Assembly: GCA_038328575.1 (NCBI GenBank)
Contig: JBBQMD010000026.1
Location: forward strand, 1 to 39,715
Direction: 5' to 3'
From: JACVCS01 sp038328575
GTDB lineage: Bacteria; Planctomycetota; Phycisphaerae; Phycisphaerales; UBA1924
Length of the DNA: 39,715 bases
Position numbers and translations under genes: made by a program. The notes under the pieces are model-generated. The model ran no database searches. It was given only the letters and a program-made list of their open reading frames with translations, and was not told the DNA's origin. This document shows, one piece after another, positions 17,265-25,737 of the stretch. Within the stretch, counting starts at the first letter, position 1, and each line of letters starts with the position of its first letter.

Positions 17265-18155
17265 TCACCGTCGGCGGCGTGACGCGTAGACGACGGCGAG
17301 GGCGAGCAAAGCGCCGGCACCCGGCGCCGGGATGACGGGCACTTCGGGCGGTGGCGGCTCACCACCACCACCGCCGCCACCACCACCACCACCGCCCCCG
17401 CCTCCGCCTCCGCCTCCGCCGCCGAAGCTTGGTGCGGGTGGGTTGCTGCCGACGCCAGAGCTCCCGCCGAAGGAGGTGGCGCCATCGCCGGAGGGGCCGA
17501 ACATACCGCCCAGCAGCCCGTCATCAAGGTTGAAGCTGAAGAGCTCGACGGCGACATTATCGATACCCCAGATTGCGCTGCCGTCGCTGGGCAGGCCGGT
17601 GCCCTCAAACTCGATGACCATGTCCGGCGAGGCGTGTCGAATGGTGAAGACGAGGCGGTAGACCGAGTCACCACCCACGCGCTGGTAGCCCAGGGTGTTG
17701 GCGGTGTAGGCGCCGCTTCCGGGGACGCTGGAGACCTCGATCTCGGAGGCGTAGGGATATGACTGCGACGCGCCGGGCGCGCCCTCGTTGGCGAATGTCG
17801 AGTCCAGCACGATGCGCCGACCATCGACGATGATCGTGATTTTCTGCGGCTCCGCGCTGGCGTTGCCCTTCCAATCGCCGACGATGATCAGATCCAGCGC
17901 GATCACGGCGTGCGAATGGTCCGCCAGCGATGCGAGTTTCAGCGTCACCTTTTCGGACGCGAGCTGCCCGAGGAATGTCTCGCCTGAGGGCGTGGTCGTG
18001 AGCGTCGCGATTGACCACTCATCACCCGGGGGCGAGTTGAACGCGGCTTGATACGCCGGCGTTGCGAAGGCCGCGGCGGGCAGGGCGCAGGAGATCGCCA
18101 AGGCGGCAAGCGCCGCCCGTGCCCCGCGTTGCGGGGCGAGAGTTCGAGCAGACAT
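17265..18155 (-). CDS. Exported PEP-CTERM-like protein with polyglycine linker
   Basis: A 296-residue exported protein. The ATG at 18155 follows AGAGGAG; the signal peptide has the core AALAALAISCALPAAAFA. The body (about residues 30-205) is beta-rich, with LDLIIVGDWKGN, RRIVLDSTFANEG and SAIWGIDNVAVELF. The last phrase is common in PEP-CTERM proteins with a lectin-like fold. A run of 21 Gly and then PPPPEVP leads to the tail VIPAPGAGALLALAVVYASRRRR-type sorting signal (Pro motif, hydrophobic helix, Arg cluster). Function unknown; probably surface or matrix. The gene upstream ends with its own terminator, so this one has a separate promoter. Confidence 0.82.
   Translation of the reverse strand: MSARTLAPQRGARAALAALAISCALPAAAFATPAYQAAFNSPPGDEWSIATLTTTPSGETFLGQLASEKVTLKLASLADHSHAVIALDLIIVGDWKGNASAEPQKITIIVDGRRIVLDSTFANEGAPGASQSYPYASEIEVSSVPGSGAYTANTLGYQRVGGDSVYRLVFTIRHASPDMVIEFEGTGLPSDGSAIWGIDNVAVELFSFNLDDGLLGGMFGPSGDGATSFGGSSGVGSNPPAPSFGGGGGGGGGGGGGGGGGGGGGEPPPPEVPVIPAPGAGALLALAVVYASRRRR
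17361..17423 (-). repeat. Glycine-codon microsatellite inside the PEP-CTERM-like gene
   Basis: Twenty-one consecutive GGN codons, mostly GGT, GGC and GGA, read on the minus strand. Tracts of GGT units and of GGAGGC units alternate, which suggests slippage growth. A change of whole units would alter linker length without a frameshift. Confidence 0.85.
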
Positions 18156-18368
18156 TTTCGACACTCCTCTGGAAAACTGTTCCGACGGGTGGAGACAGAC
18201 TGAGTCTGCCATCCGCGGGCACGTCGGGCCAGTGCGACGGTTCGTCGCAGATCAAGCAACCTCGGATCGTGACATCTATGCCGCGTGCGAGGCGAGTCGT
18301 GTGGTGCGGGGCACGGTTCTCGGCGCGTGCCCCACAATCTATTCGAGCGCAAGCGCCCCATCGGTTGC
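18156..18368. other. Intergenic region upstream of the PEP-CTERM-like gene
   Basis: No gene is seen. This should hold the promoter of the gene starting at 18155. Apart from the Shine-Dalgarno motif next to that start I see no defined signal. Confidence 0.4.
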
Positions 18369-18401
18369 AAAAGAAAGCCGCCTGCGATGGGGCAGGCGGC
18401 T
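18369..18401 (-). terminator. Intrinsic terminator of the first dockerin-like gene
   Basis: Read on the minus strand: a perfect 10-bp stem (AGCCGCCTGC with GCAGGCGGCT) and a 6-nt loop, followed by TTCTTTT. It lies about 115 bases after the stop of the gene at 18517-19680. Confidence 0.85.
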
Positions 18402-18416
18402 GATGGTTGAGTTCGG

Positions 18417-18431
18417 GTCTGATTATCAGAC
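18417..18431. repeat. 15-bp perfect palindrome
   Basis: GTCTGAT, T, ATCAGAC. It sits between the stop of the dockerin-like gene and its terminator; it could be a protein site or a minor hairpin of the 3' untranslated region. Confidence 0.5.
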
Positions 18432-18516
18432 TGACAGGGGCGCGGGCCCCGTGTTCAAGCGGTGGCTTGCGCGCTGCGAGGCGTGCGCGGGCGTCGCCAA
18501 GCTGGTGCCCCGCGGG

Positions 18517-19680
18517 TTATTGGAAGAAGACGCTGAAGAAGAGGTTGTAATCGCCTTCGGTGACGCCGTTGTTTGGGGCGTTGGGCGAGCCGGGCAGGGG
18601 TGTGCCCTGGTCGTCGGCGATATCGACGACGGGGTTGGCGTCAAAGAAGTTGGAGAAGAAGGCGTTGTAATCACCTTCGGTGACACCATTGTTTGCGATG
18701 CCAGCGCTGGGGGGGATGTTGCCCTGATCGTCGGCGATGTCGGCGGGGCTGAGCTTAGCGCCGGCGCTGGGGAGCGTCGTGTTGCTGATGATCGTCGTGC
18801 TGCTGGGCGCGATGATGTTCGCAGTGAGGATCACGTTGGCGTTGGGGCCGGTGCTGAATGGCGGGGGCGGGAGCTCAAACGGGAACGGCACACCCGGCGC
18901 CGGCGGGATCACCTGCGTGGTGTTGGTGGGGACGTTGATCGACAGGGCGATCGTCTGCGCGCCGGGCGCGCCGGCGCTTACCGTGCCGGTGACTGTTGCG
19001 ATGGTCTGGCTCGAGGTGACACTGGAGGACCCTTGCAGATCGACGGTGGCCTCGAGCGTGCAGGGAACGTTGAGCGAGAAGGTGTATGAGCCGCCGGCGC
19101 CGGGCGTAAGCGCGCCGACCACCGGGGAATCCTGGCGGAGCGTGAGTGCGTTGATCGTCGCGTTGCCCAGCGGCACCGGCACCGGCACGCCCAGCGAGAA
19201 GTAGTTGTAGTTGGGCGCGAAGGTGCGGAACGTCGCGTATGAGATCGAGAGCGTGGTGGCGAGCGTCGGCGCGGGCGATGTGCCGCGAAGATTCAAGTCC
19301 AGGGCAGCGAGGGTGACCAGGTTCGATTGCGGGTTGAGCTTGAGGTAGTAGGTGCCGGTGGGCTTGGTGATGATGGTGGGCGGGGGCGTCGCGGTGCCGC
19401 CGGTGCCGGTGAACGCGATGAGGTTGTTCGTCGGCGCGTTCGCGTTACCGAGGCCGGGGTTGGTACGCGTGCCGGTCGGGTTGGTGGCCTGCACATAGTT
19501 TCCGATGAACGTGCCGTTGAGGCGGACGCTGACGCCGACGGTTGAAGAGAGCGAGCTGGTCGCGGGGTTGACGGTACATAGATACGGCTGTGCGGACGCA
19601 CTGCCAGCGCTGGCAATCAGCGCAAGCGCACCGCAAAGGGCTTTCGTGCTCAAACGGGAGAATGAGAACGGGATACCCAT
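18517..19680 (-). CDS. Exported protein with duplicated dockerin-like C-terminus
   Basis: A 387-residue exported protein; the ATG at 19680 has AGGAG 8 bases upstream. Signal peptide: core LCGALALIASAG, then ASAQ. The body is a Thr/Ser/Asn/Pro-rich beta protein of unknown fold. The last 75 residues are two copies of a unit: DIADDQG, a Pro-containing loop, NNGVTEGDYN and an aromatic FF end. D-x-x-D-x-G followed by NGVTEGDYN resembles a dockerin calcium loop with an insertion. Similar tails occur in Phycisphaerae proteins that I recall as GC-type dockerin-anchored, a name I cannot verify here. No cellulosome-type cohesin is visible in the window. Its own terminator follows. Confidence 0.82.
   Translation of the reverse strand: MGIPFSFSRLSTKALCGALALIASAGSASAQPYLCTVNPATSSLSSTVGVSVRLNGTFIGNYVQATNPTGTRTNPGLGNANAPTNNLIAFTGTGGTATPPPTIITKPTGTYYLKLNPQSNLVTLAALDLNLRGTSPAPTLATTLSISYATFRTFAPNYNYFSLGVPVPVPLGNATINALTLRQDSPVVGALTPGAGGSYTFSLNVPCTLEATVDLQGSSSVTSSQTIATVTGTVSAGAPGAQTIALSINVPTNTTQVIPPAPGVPFPFELPPPPFSTGPNANVILTANIIAPSSTTIISNTTLPSAGAKLSPADIADDQGNIPPSAGIANNGVTEGDYNAFFSNFFDANPVVDIADDQGTPLPGSPNAPNNGVTEGDYNLFFSVFFQ
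18535..18573. repeat. 39-nt sequence identical to 20067-20105 (dockerin-like repeat copy)
   Basis: This stretch of the first dockerin-like gene, encoding NNGVTEGDYNLFF on the minus strand, is identical at the DNA level to 20067-20105 in the next gene. Diverged copies lie near 18655 and 19946. The identity extends to third codon positions. Confidence 0.85.
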
Positions 19681-19913
19681 CGGCGGACTCCTAAGTGTGT
19701 GTGCGCGCCGGGTGGCTGGATCAGCGAGCGCGCAATGATCGTGCTGCGGGGGCTAAAGGGGCGGAGGAAAGACGACTCGTCACCCGCGGCACCGAAACGT
19801 ACCGCGCAGCGGCGGCGGACGCCAACGGATTGGGCGAAGTCCCCGCAAACTCAGCGGAAGACGCGGGGGCGGGAGGTGAATGCGGACATCCGCGGAACTT
19901 GGCCGGGATCAAC

Positions 19914-22196
19914 TCAGACCGGGCAGCCCTCGAAGAAGATCGCGAAGAAGAGATTGTAATCGCCTTCGGTCACGCCGTTATTGGTTTGCAGCGTGCCAAA
20001 GGGCGGCAGGGGCGAGCCGTCATCGTTGGCGATGTCAACGCTGGGGTTGGCGTCAAAGAACTGGGAGAAGAAGAGGTTGTAATCGCCTTCGGTGACGCCG
20101 TTGTTCGTGCCGCCGGGGATGCCGATTGGTGGCAGGGGCAAGCCGTCGTCGAAGGCGATGTCCGCCGCGGAGCAGCGCTGGACGGCGTCGTCTCCCGGGA
20201 GCATGACCATGAGCACGTTGTACGCCTGATCGGGCGAGGCGCTGGTGGGCTGGGTCGGATCGATGAACTGGCCATCGTTGTTCATGTCGTAGACGACCTT
20301 GGCCCGGAAGACCATCGCGCCGAGCGAGCGGGGCGAGCCGTACGCCAGGCCATCGGGGTTGGTCACGCTGGCGTTGAAATCCTGCACGATACTGGAGGGC
20401 CAGACGGCGCCGCTATCGACGCTGTCAGCATCGGCGATGCCCATGAACTGAATCTGGTAGTTGCGCGTGGAGTTCACGCCAGCCAGCACATCGCCCACTT
20501 GCGTGATGAGCTCGAGCTGGTAGCCGCCGGTAGAGTTGCGGTTGGCGCGGATGAGGCCGGTGCTGAAGGTGTTGGGCGTGCCGAAGAGGGTGATGGTGGA
20601 GAGAAAGTAGAGGTTGCCCAGGCGGTCCATCGCGGGTGGGCTGATGGAGGGGCCGCTGGTGGAGCCGGGGAAGACTTCGCTGTAGCGAGCGAGCGAACCG
20701 ATGGGCGTGCCGCTGGGGCCGAGGATCTGCTTGGCGGTGAGGCCGGCGCTACCGGTGGGGCCGCCGGTGTGGGCCGCGATGGACCAGGTGGCGTTGCCCG
20801 CGGGGTCGATCGTGGCGACGGCGATGTAGTTGTCCATCGACTGCGGGGTGGTCGCGCCTCCGCCGGTCGCGGCGACGCCGGCCGCGAGCAGCATGGAGTT
20901 GTTGCTCAGGACGGTGCCAGCGACAGGGCCGCTGGGCCCGCGGAAGCAGACCTGCGATTGATAGTTCATGAACTCCTGGTTGCCCAGGGAGCCGTAGACG
21001 TTGGAGGGGTTGAAGCCGTCGATCGGGTCAACGAGCTCGGTGCCGATGATGGGCAGGACGAAGCGGGCGGCGGTGTCGGTGGTGCCGCTGGTGTTGATGC
21101 CCCAGATGCTGATGCTGCGGGTTTTGGTCTCGCTGGTGAGGCGCGAGAGGGCGATGCCGGTGCCGGCGTCGGTGAGGCCGTTGCTGACCAGGACGAAGGG
21201 GCGGGCGATGAAGGTCATGGGGCCGCGGAGCGAGGCGCCAGCGCTGAGGTGCGTCGAGATGCCGGTCATGGATCCGGCGGACTGTTCGATCTGCTCGACG
21301 TTGGCAAAGTCCAGCCCCAGGACGACTGGTCGCCCGGCGATGGCGCTGGAGATCAGTGTCGGCGTGGTGAGGGCGGTGGTCGTGCTGAGCAGCAGCGAGG
21401 TCCTGGTGGGGTCGCCGGTGGCGGTGCCGCGGATGGAGTTGATGAGCGCGGTGGAGCGTGTGGCGCTCCCGACGCGGTAGTAGCGCTTGTTGGTGATGGC
21501 GTCGTCGCCCAGGTTGGTGCTGAGGCCGTCGGCGTAGAACGCGACGTTCCCGGCCTCGTCAATGCCGCCGAGCCCGAAGCTGGAGTTGGAGAAGGTGCCG
21601 GCGGTGCCGTTGGTGCGGTTGGTGGCGACGACGGTGCGCGAGGCGTAGACGCGTCCGGGGTTGTTGGGGTCAAACGACGCGAGCACGCCGACGATGTTGT
21701 TCTCGTCGTCGCCGTCGCCGAAGACGGTGTTGGGCCCACCGGCAAACTCAAGAAACGAGACGCCGAAGGTGTGGCCTTGAACGATGTTGGTAAAGGTCGT
21801 GATGCCCAGGTTGTTGCGCGCGGGATTGACGCCGCCGCCCTGGGTGGACCAGAAGCGATAGCTGGCGCGAGGGAGCGAGCCCACGGGCGTGAAACGATTG
21901 CTGACCCCTTGCGATGCGATCAGGTGGTTGAAGAACCCGCTGCTGGTGGAAGCGCTGGACTTGACCAGCGGAGCCAGGCGATAAGAGTTGCCCCACGAGG
22001 TGGTCTTGGTGGTCGTGTCGATGATGTAGTTGAGCACCTGCGTCTGGCTGGCGCCGGTGGTGTACGCGCTCGGCGCATCACCCGGCAAGCCGTTGGTCGT
22101 AGAGACTGAGTCTTGGGCACTGGCCACAGAGCCAAGCGCGCCAGCAACGAGCAACATCGCCAACACACGCACACGCACACGCATCGACTCGGTCAT
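19914..22196 (-). CDS. Large exported protein with duplicated dockerin-like C-terminus
   Basis: A 760-residue exported protein. The ATG at 22196 has GGGAG 6-7 bases upstream; the signal peptide is unusual in having RVRVRV from an ACGCAC-type DNA repeat before the core LAMLLVAGALGSVASAQ. The body of about 670 residues is rich in Asn, Thr, Ser and Gly, with phrases such as GLGGIDEAGNVAFYADG and MDNYIAVATIDPAGN that suggest a repeated beta-propeller-like or observational-data-like fold; I do not recognise the family. The tail has two dockerin-like units (ADIAFDDG, then NNGVTEGDYNLFF; DIANDDG, then the same), ending EGCPV. No terminator was found in the 233 bases before the next gene. Confidence 0.8.
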   Translation of the reverse strand: MTESMRVRVRVLAMLLVAGALGSVASAQDSVSTTNGLPGDAPSAYTTGASQTQVLNYIIDTTTKTTSWGNSYRLAPLVKSSASTSSGFFNHLIASQGVSNRFTPVGSLPRASYRFWSTQGGGVNPARNNLGITTFTNIVQGHTFGVSFLEFAGGPNTVFGDGDDENNIVGVLASFDPNNPGRVYASRTVVATNRTNGTAGTFSNSSFGLGGIDEAGNVAFYADGLSTNLGDDAITNKRYYRVGSATRSTALINSIRGTATGDPTRTSLLLSTTTALTTPTLISSAIAGRPVVLGLDFANVEQIEQSAGSMTGISTHLSAGASLRGPMTFIARPFVLVSNGLTDAGTGIALSRLTSETKTRSISIWGINTSGTTDTAARFVLPIIGTELVDPIDGFNPSNVYGSLGNQEFMNYQSQVCFRGPSGPVAGTVLSNNSMLLAAGVAATGGGATTPQSMDNYIAVATIDPAGNATWSIAAHTGGPTGSAGLTAKQILGPSGTPIGSLARYSEVFPGSTSGPSISPPAMDRLGNLYFLSTITLFGTPNTFSTGLIRANRNSTGGYQLELITQVGDVLAGVNSTRNYQIQFMGIADADSVDSGAVWPSSIVQDFNASVTNPDGLAYGSPRSLGAMVFRAKVVYDMNNDGQFIDPTQPTSASPDQAYNVLMVMLPGDDAVQRCSAADIAFDDGLPLPPIGIPGGTNNGVTEGDYNLFFSQFFDANPSVDIANDDGSPLPPFGTLQTNNGVTEGDYNLFFAIFFEGCPV
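20067..20105. repeat. 39-nt sequence identical to 18535-18573
   Basis: Partner of the copy in the neighbouring gene; see the finding on the dockerin-like module. It encodes the same NNGVTEGDYNLFF stretch on the minus strand. Confidence 0.85.
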
Positions 22197-22338
22197 GGAA
22201 AGCTCCCGCCAAACATTCTTGAGACGGACAATGCCTTGAGGCACGATCCCCGGTCACACAGATCGAATCGTCTACACACCGGCTTGCGTCATCCGACGGC
22301 TCGCGCACGCCTGACAACCCGAACAGTTTACACCATGC

Positions 22339-22998
22339 CTACGGCTGGCCCACCGAAGTCCGGGATTCGAGGAGTCTGCCCTGCACAATCTCACGCTGAC
22401 GCCGGAGATACTCCAGCCATTCGGGATCCGTTACGATCAAAAGTGCTCGGCGGATCCGCCCGGCGGTCTCCTCCGTGCGACGATCCCGCAAATGATCCAC
22501 GAGGATCGAGTTCAAAAGGGCCGGCTCGGCGTTCGGCTCGCGTTCGAGCGCGAGCGAATACCACTTCGCGGCGTCTTCCAGATACCCCAGCTTGTGATAG
22601 ATCGACCCGATGTTTGCCACCGGGCGCCAGTCCGTCCGATCCAGGTCCGCGGCCATCTTGAAACAGTCCGCCGCGTACATCCGATCGCCACGCTGATCAC
22701 GCTCTAAAACCGCCTTGCCCAAATTGTTCCAAGCGTAGGGCAGTTCCTTGTACCTGCCCACCGCCTGCTGATACAGCTCGATCGCCTCATCGTTCTGTTT
22801 GGCGCGATACGCGGCGTTCCCGCGCTCGAAGTAATCTGTCGCCTCGCGCAGACGGACCTGCGGCGGGTCCTGCTGCGCCGCTCCGCTCGTGGCGCAGCTG
22901 GCGACCAAGACCTGCACGAGCAAAGCGATGGCGACGCCAAGCAGAGTGAAGCGAGGGCGTGAGTTCAGACGGCGCGGGCCCGGAAATTGTGTGGACAT
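22339..22998 (-). CDS. TPR-repeat lipoprotein, possible T2SS pilotin
   Basis: A 219-residue envelope lipoprotein: hydrophobic segment ending in the lipobox VLVASC, then tetratricopeptide repeats over about residues 50-165 (DYFERGNAAYRAKQNDEAIELYQQAV, AWNNLGKAVLERD, VANIGSIYHKLGYLEDAAKWYSLALE). The ATG at 22998 is preceded by AAGGAA; a TTG one codon earlier is an alternative. It follows the gspM-like gene by 46 bases and is the last gene of the C-L-M block. TPR lipoproteins of the PilF/PilW type help secretins assemble, so a pilotin role is reasonable but inferred from position and architecture. Confidence 0.8.
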   Translation of the reverse strand: MSTQFPGPRRLNSRPRFTLLGVAIALLVQVLVASCATSGAAQQDPPQVRLREATDYFERGNAAYRAKQNDEAIELYQQAVGRYKELPYAWNNLGKAVLERDQRGDRMYAADCFKMAADLDRTDWRPVANIGSIYHKLGYLEDAAKWYSLALEREPNAEPALLNSILVDHLRDRRTEETAGRIRRALLIVTDPEWLEYLRRQREIVQGRLLESRTSVGQP

Positions 22999-23044
22999 CA
23001 ATGAGCTTCCTTCGTTGTGATCAACTCGCCCGCCTGTTGCCCGG

Positions 23045-23629
23045 TCAGGGCCGCTGCTCCCATCGTGTGAACCGCAGGGTCGCGTCCCAGGTCGGCTCTT
23101 GGGCTTCGGTCTTCAACGCGCCCGGCGTGAGTCGGATGTATGCCAGTTCCAGGCCTTGAACGTCGCTGCTGGCACGATCGAGGAACCCCAAGAGTGCGGG
23201 GGCCGTTTGCCCTTTGCTGTCAATCGTGAGCTTGCGGCGCCGGTAGTTCTTGACGGCGTTGTTCTTGTCGTCTTCGTTGAGCGAGATAGACATCGTGAGG
23301 CCGACGTCGCGGGCCGCGGTTTCGAGCTTGCTGGCCAGAGCGGGGTCGAGGCGATAGCGCTCAGACGACGCCGACTCTGATTGCTTGATCCCGTTGATCT
23401 TTCCAACGAGTTGCTCGATCTCGCCAGCGCGAGTGCTCTGTCGAGCCAGGGCGGCGGTGGCGACACCGCCCAGCGACAAGCCGTAGAGGGCGTAGACGAG
23501 GGCCAGACCAAGCATTGCGCCGCCAAGCAGGATCAGCCAGAGCGGTCGGTTGCGCCGAGCCGATGCGCCGGCGCCCCCGGCGAGCTCCATGCGCGTCTCA
23601 TCGGAGAGTTTAAAAGGTCCACTGCTCAT
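23045..23629 (-). CDS. T2SS assembly-platform protein, GspM/PilO-like
   Basis: A 194-residue bitopic inner-membrane protein: cytoplasmic N-terminus of about 28 residues, one helix (PLWLILLGGAMLGLALVYALYG), a coiled stretch (ARQSTRAGEIEQLVGKINGIKQ) and a periplasmic domain with a ferredoxin-like alternation (LTMSISLN, RKLTIDSKGQTAPALLGFLDRASSDVQGLELAYIRL). In this family GspM or PilO pairs with GspL or PilN around the secretion ATPase. Sequence alone is weak; the assignment leans on the ATGA overlap with the gspL-like gene and on topology. Confidence 0.7.
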   Translation of the reverse strand: MSSGPFKLSDETRMELAGGAGASARRNRPLWLILLGGAMLGLALVYALYGLSLGGVATAALARQSTRAGEIEQLVGKINGIKQSESASSERYRLDPALASKLETAARDVGLTMSISLNEDDKNNAVKNYRRRKLTIDSKGQTAPALLGFLDRASSDVQGLELAYIRLTPGALKTEAQEPTWDATLRFTRWEQRP

Positions 23630-25737
23630 GGGCGACCGCCGGTCGGGCCCAGCGCCGGATCAGGCTTCGCGGGCGCGTCGGGCGACGGTGCGTCGGGTGT
23701 CTCAGGTGCAGGGGCGGGCGGAGGTGTGGAGGGGGCCGGCGCGGGTGTTGGTGGTGGCGTGGGCGTGGGAGTCGGGGTCGGAGCCGGCGTTGCTGTACCG
23801 GGCGCGGGTGTCTCGGGCGCGCCGGTTGCGGGCGGCTTGACAGAGTTTGCGCCGGCGGGCTCGGGCGGCGGCGTTGACGCCGAAGCGGCGGGGGCCGAGG
23901 GGGTTGCGGGAGGCTGGGTTGTGGTTGTCGGCTTGGGCCCAGCGGCGGACGAGGTGGATTTGGGCTTGGGTGTCTCGACCCACACGCCCGCGATGGTGAA
24001 CTGGTAGGCCTGAGGCTGGCCGTCGGTCAGCTTCGTCGGGCGAGTCTGCCCGCCCTTCCAATCCATCCACGGGCCGGTGGCGGTCTGCTCCGCCATGCGC
24101 TGTGACAGGATGGTCGACGTGTCCGCTTCACTCATATTGAGAGAGAACAACCCGGCTTCGTTGGACCCTAGCGCGAGGCTCTTCAGTTCGAGTTGCCGGT
24201 CGGTCAGCGTGTCGATCGCGCGCATCACTCGGGCCAGCTCCGTCAGCACGGGGCGCTCGGAGGTGATCTTCTTCTGCGTCTCCTCCATGTCCTTCAATGA
24301 ACGACGGAGGATCGCCGCGGGGTCCGGGTCGGTCGCGACGCCGGGGGCCACGTCGCGCACCGTGAGCAGGAGTTCTGACGTCGCGTTCGCACGCGCCAGG
24401 CGCTGCTCATCCAGCGTGCCCGCGGCGGACTGCAGCTTGTACCCCACGCTCGCCACCAGCACCGCGGCGCCCACCAGCATGACAAAGTTCCAGGCGTACA
24501 CGCGACGGCTGGCTCGACCCGGGCGACGCGAGAGCTCAAGCAGCCCCAGCCGCCCATCGACGGGCTCTGCCTCGCTGGCCCGCAGCGCCGCCTTCACGCC
24601 CGGCGACTTCGGCTTCGCGCCGGGGATCCCCAGGTCGTTGCACGCGATCACGCTTTGTCGCAAGGTTGAGAGAATCGGGTCGTCATCCACCTTCGCAGAG
24701 ACAATCGCGCCGGACCATGCTCGTCCGATCGTCTGGGCCATCGCAGCGATGCCCGGCGCGTGCGGCAGATCGTCATCCAGGCCGGCGCACACGACGTTGG
24801 CCGGGCCGACGCACGAGACGCGGCGCGGCGCGAGGCCGAGCTGCGTGCTCCAGGCCAGCCACTCTGTGATCAGCCGCCCGATATCGCCTCGCGAGATTTC
24901 GATGACGCCCCGGCCCACGTCGGTCGTGTCGGCGGGCGTTTCGTCGCGTCGCGCCAGAACCGTTTGCGCCGGGTCAGTGCCATCAGCGATTCCCAGCGAG
25001 ATTTCGTTCAAGGTGGTGCGAAGGCGAATGGTGCCGCCGCAGAGCAGGGTGACGCCGCCGGCGCTGGCGTTGCCGGTCCAGGACCAGATCAACTGCCCGC
25101 GCGGATCGATGATGATGGTGGCGGCGCATTCGCTGTCGGGGGCGGCCTTGCGGTCCTGCCACCCTTCGCCTAGGAGGTGCATCAGGCTGACAACCCGCGC
25201 GGGCGTGGAGCTCAACAAGTCAAGCTCATCCAGCAGCAGGCGAATGCCAAGGTCGGCGCTGGCCAGGACCGCCACGCGCTGCGGCGTGGTGTCGCCGGTG
25301 CGCTTCCGCGACTTCTGTTTGGCGCGCGTCGTCGGCTCGGCCAGCGGCTGGACGGAGATGTCCGTGCCCACCTCGTGTCGCCCGAGCCAAGCGAGCGAGC
25401 CCGGGCTCTCGGCGTTCTCGCCCGCGAGCTGCGCGGCGCTGATGGCGGCGCTGACCAGTTGCTCGTCGGCGCTCGGCGCTGAGTACCACGAGCAGCGCGA
25501 GCCATCCATATCCAGGCACAGCGTCAACTGCGGCTCGCCCGGCACGGATTCAAGGCCCTTGCGGATCCACTGCGCGCACGCCTTGATCGCGACCTGAATC
25601 TGCGGCGCATCGGCCCCGTTGCCGGTGACGCCCATCGGCGCGTGCCACTCAAGCTCGCCCCGGGCGTGTACCAAACGGGCCCCGGTGATGACGCTCCCCC
25701 CGCCGGCGCGTCGGATATAGACCGTCGCGTGACTCAC
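23626..25737 (-). CDS. T2SS assembly-platform protein, GspL-like (PilM-PilN-like), with Pro-rich tail
   Basis: A 703-residue protein. Residues 1 to about 410 form a cytoplasmic region resembling the actin-like domain of GspL and PilM (VAVLASADLGIRLLLDEL, ATIIIDPRGQLIWSW, a late RRVSCVGPANVV strand). One membrane helix lies at about 416-434 (FVMLVGAAVLVASVGYKL), followed by a coiled segment and a periplasmic ferredoxin-like domain. The last 100 residues are Pro/Ala/Thr-rich, which I do not expect in GspL. In T2SS, L recruits the ATPase GspE; no gspE is in the window. It overlaps its neighbours on both sides by ATGA, upstream gspC-like and downstream gspM-like. Confidence 0.72.
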   Translation of the reverse strand: MSHATVYIRRAGGGSVITGARLVHARGELEWHAPMGVTGNGADAPQIQVAIKACAQWIRKGLESVPGEPQLTLCLDMDGSRCSWYSAPSADEQLVSAAISAAQLAGENAESPGSLAWLGRHEVGTDISVQPLAEPTTRAKQKSRKRTGDTTPQRVAVLASADLGIRLLLDELDLLSSTPARVVSLMHLLGEGWQDRKAAPDSECAATIIIDPRGQLIWSWTGNASAGGVTLLCGGTIRLRTTLNEISLGIADGTDPAQTVLARRDETPADTTDVGRGVIEISRGDIGRLITEWLAWSTQLGLAPRRVSCVGPANVVCAGLDDDLPHAPGIAAMAQTIGRAWSGAIVSAKVDDDPILSTLRQSVIACNDLGIPGAKPKSPGVKAALRASEAEPVDGRLGLLELSRRPGRASRRVYAWNFVMLVGAAVLVASVGYKLQSAAGTLDEQRLARANATSELLLTVRDVAPGVATDPDPAAILRRSLKDMEETQKKITSERPVLTELARVMRAIDTLTDRQLELKSLALGSNEAGLFSLNMSEADTSTILSQRMAEQTATGPWMDWKGGQTRPTKLTDGQPQAYQFTIAGVWVETPKPKSTSSAAGPKPTTTTQPPATPSAPAASASTPPPEPAGANSVKPPATGAPETPAPGTATPAPTPTPTPTPPPTPAPAPSTPPPAPAPETPDAPSPDAPAKPDPALGPTGGRP

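Noticed and set aside
17332..17661. A plus-strand frame with a polyproline run.
   Set aside because: It is the complement of the polyGly tract in the PEP-CTERM-like gene.
19695..22109. An 804-residue open frame on the plus strand.
   Set aside because: It is antisense to the dockerin-like gene; the translation is low complexity (GDGA, EVEV) with no start signal.
22163..22184. ACGCAC repeat in the signal peptide of the large dockerin-like protein.
   Set aside because: The unit is 6 bp, so changes keep frame; it encodes RV repeats and has no evident regulatory role.
24077..25597. A 506-residue open frame on the plus strand.
   Set aside because: Shadow of the gspL-like gene; Ser/Arg-rich translation.
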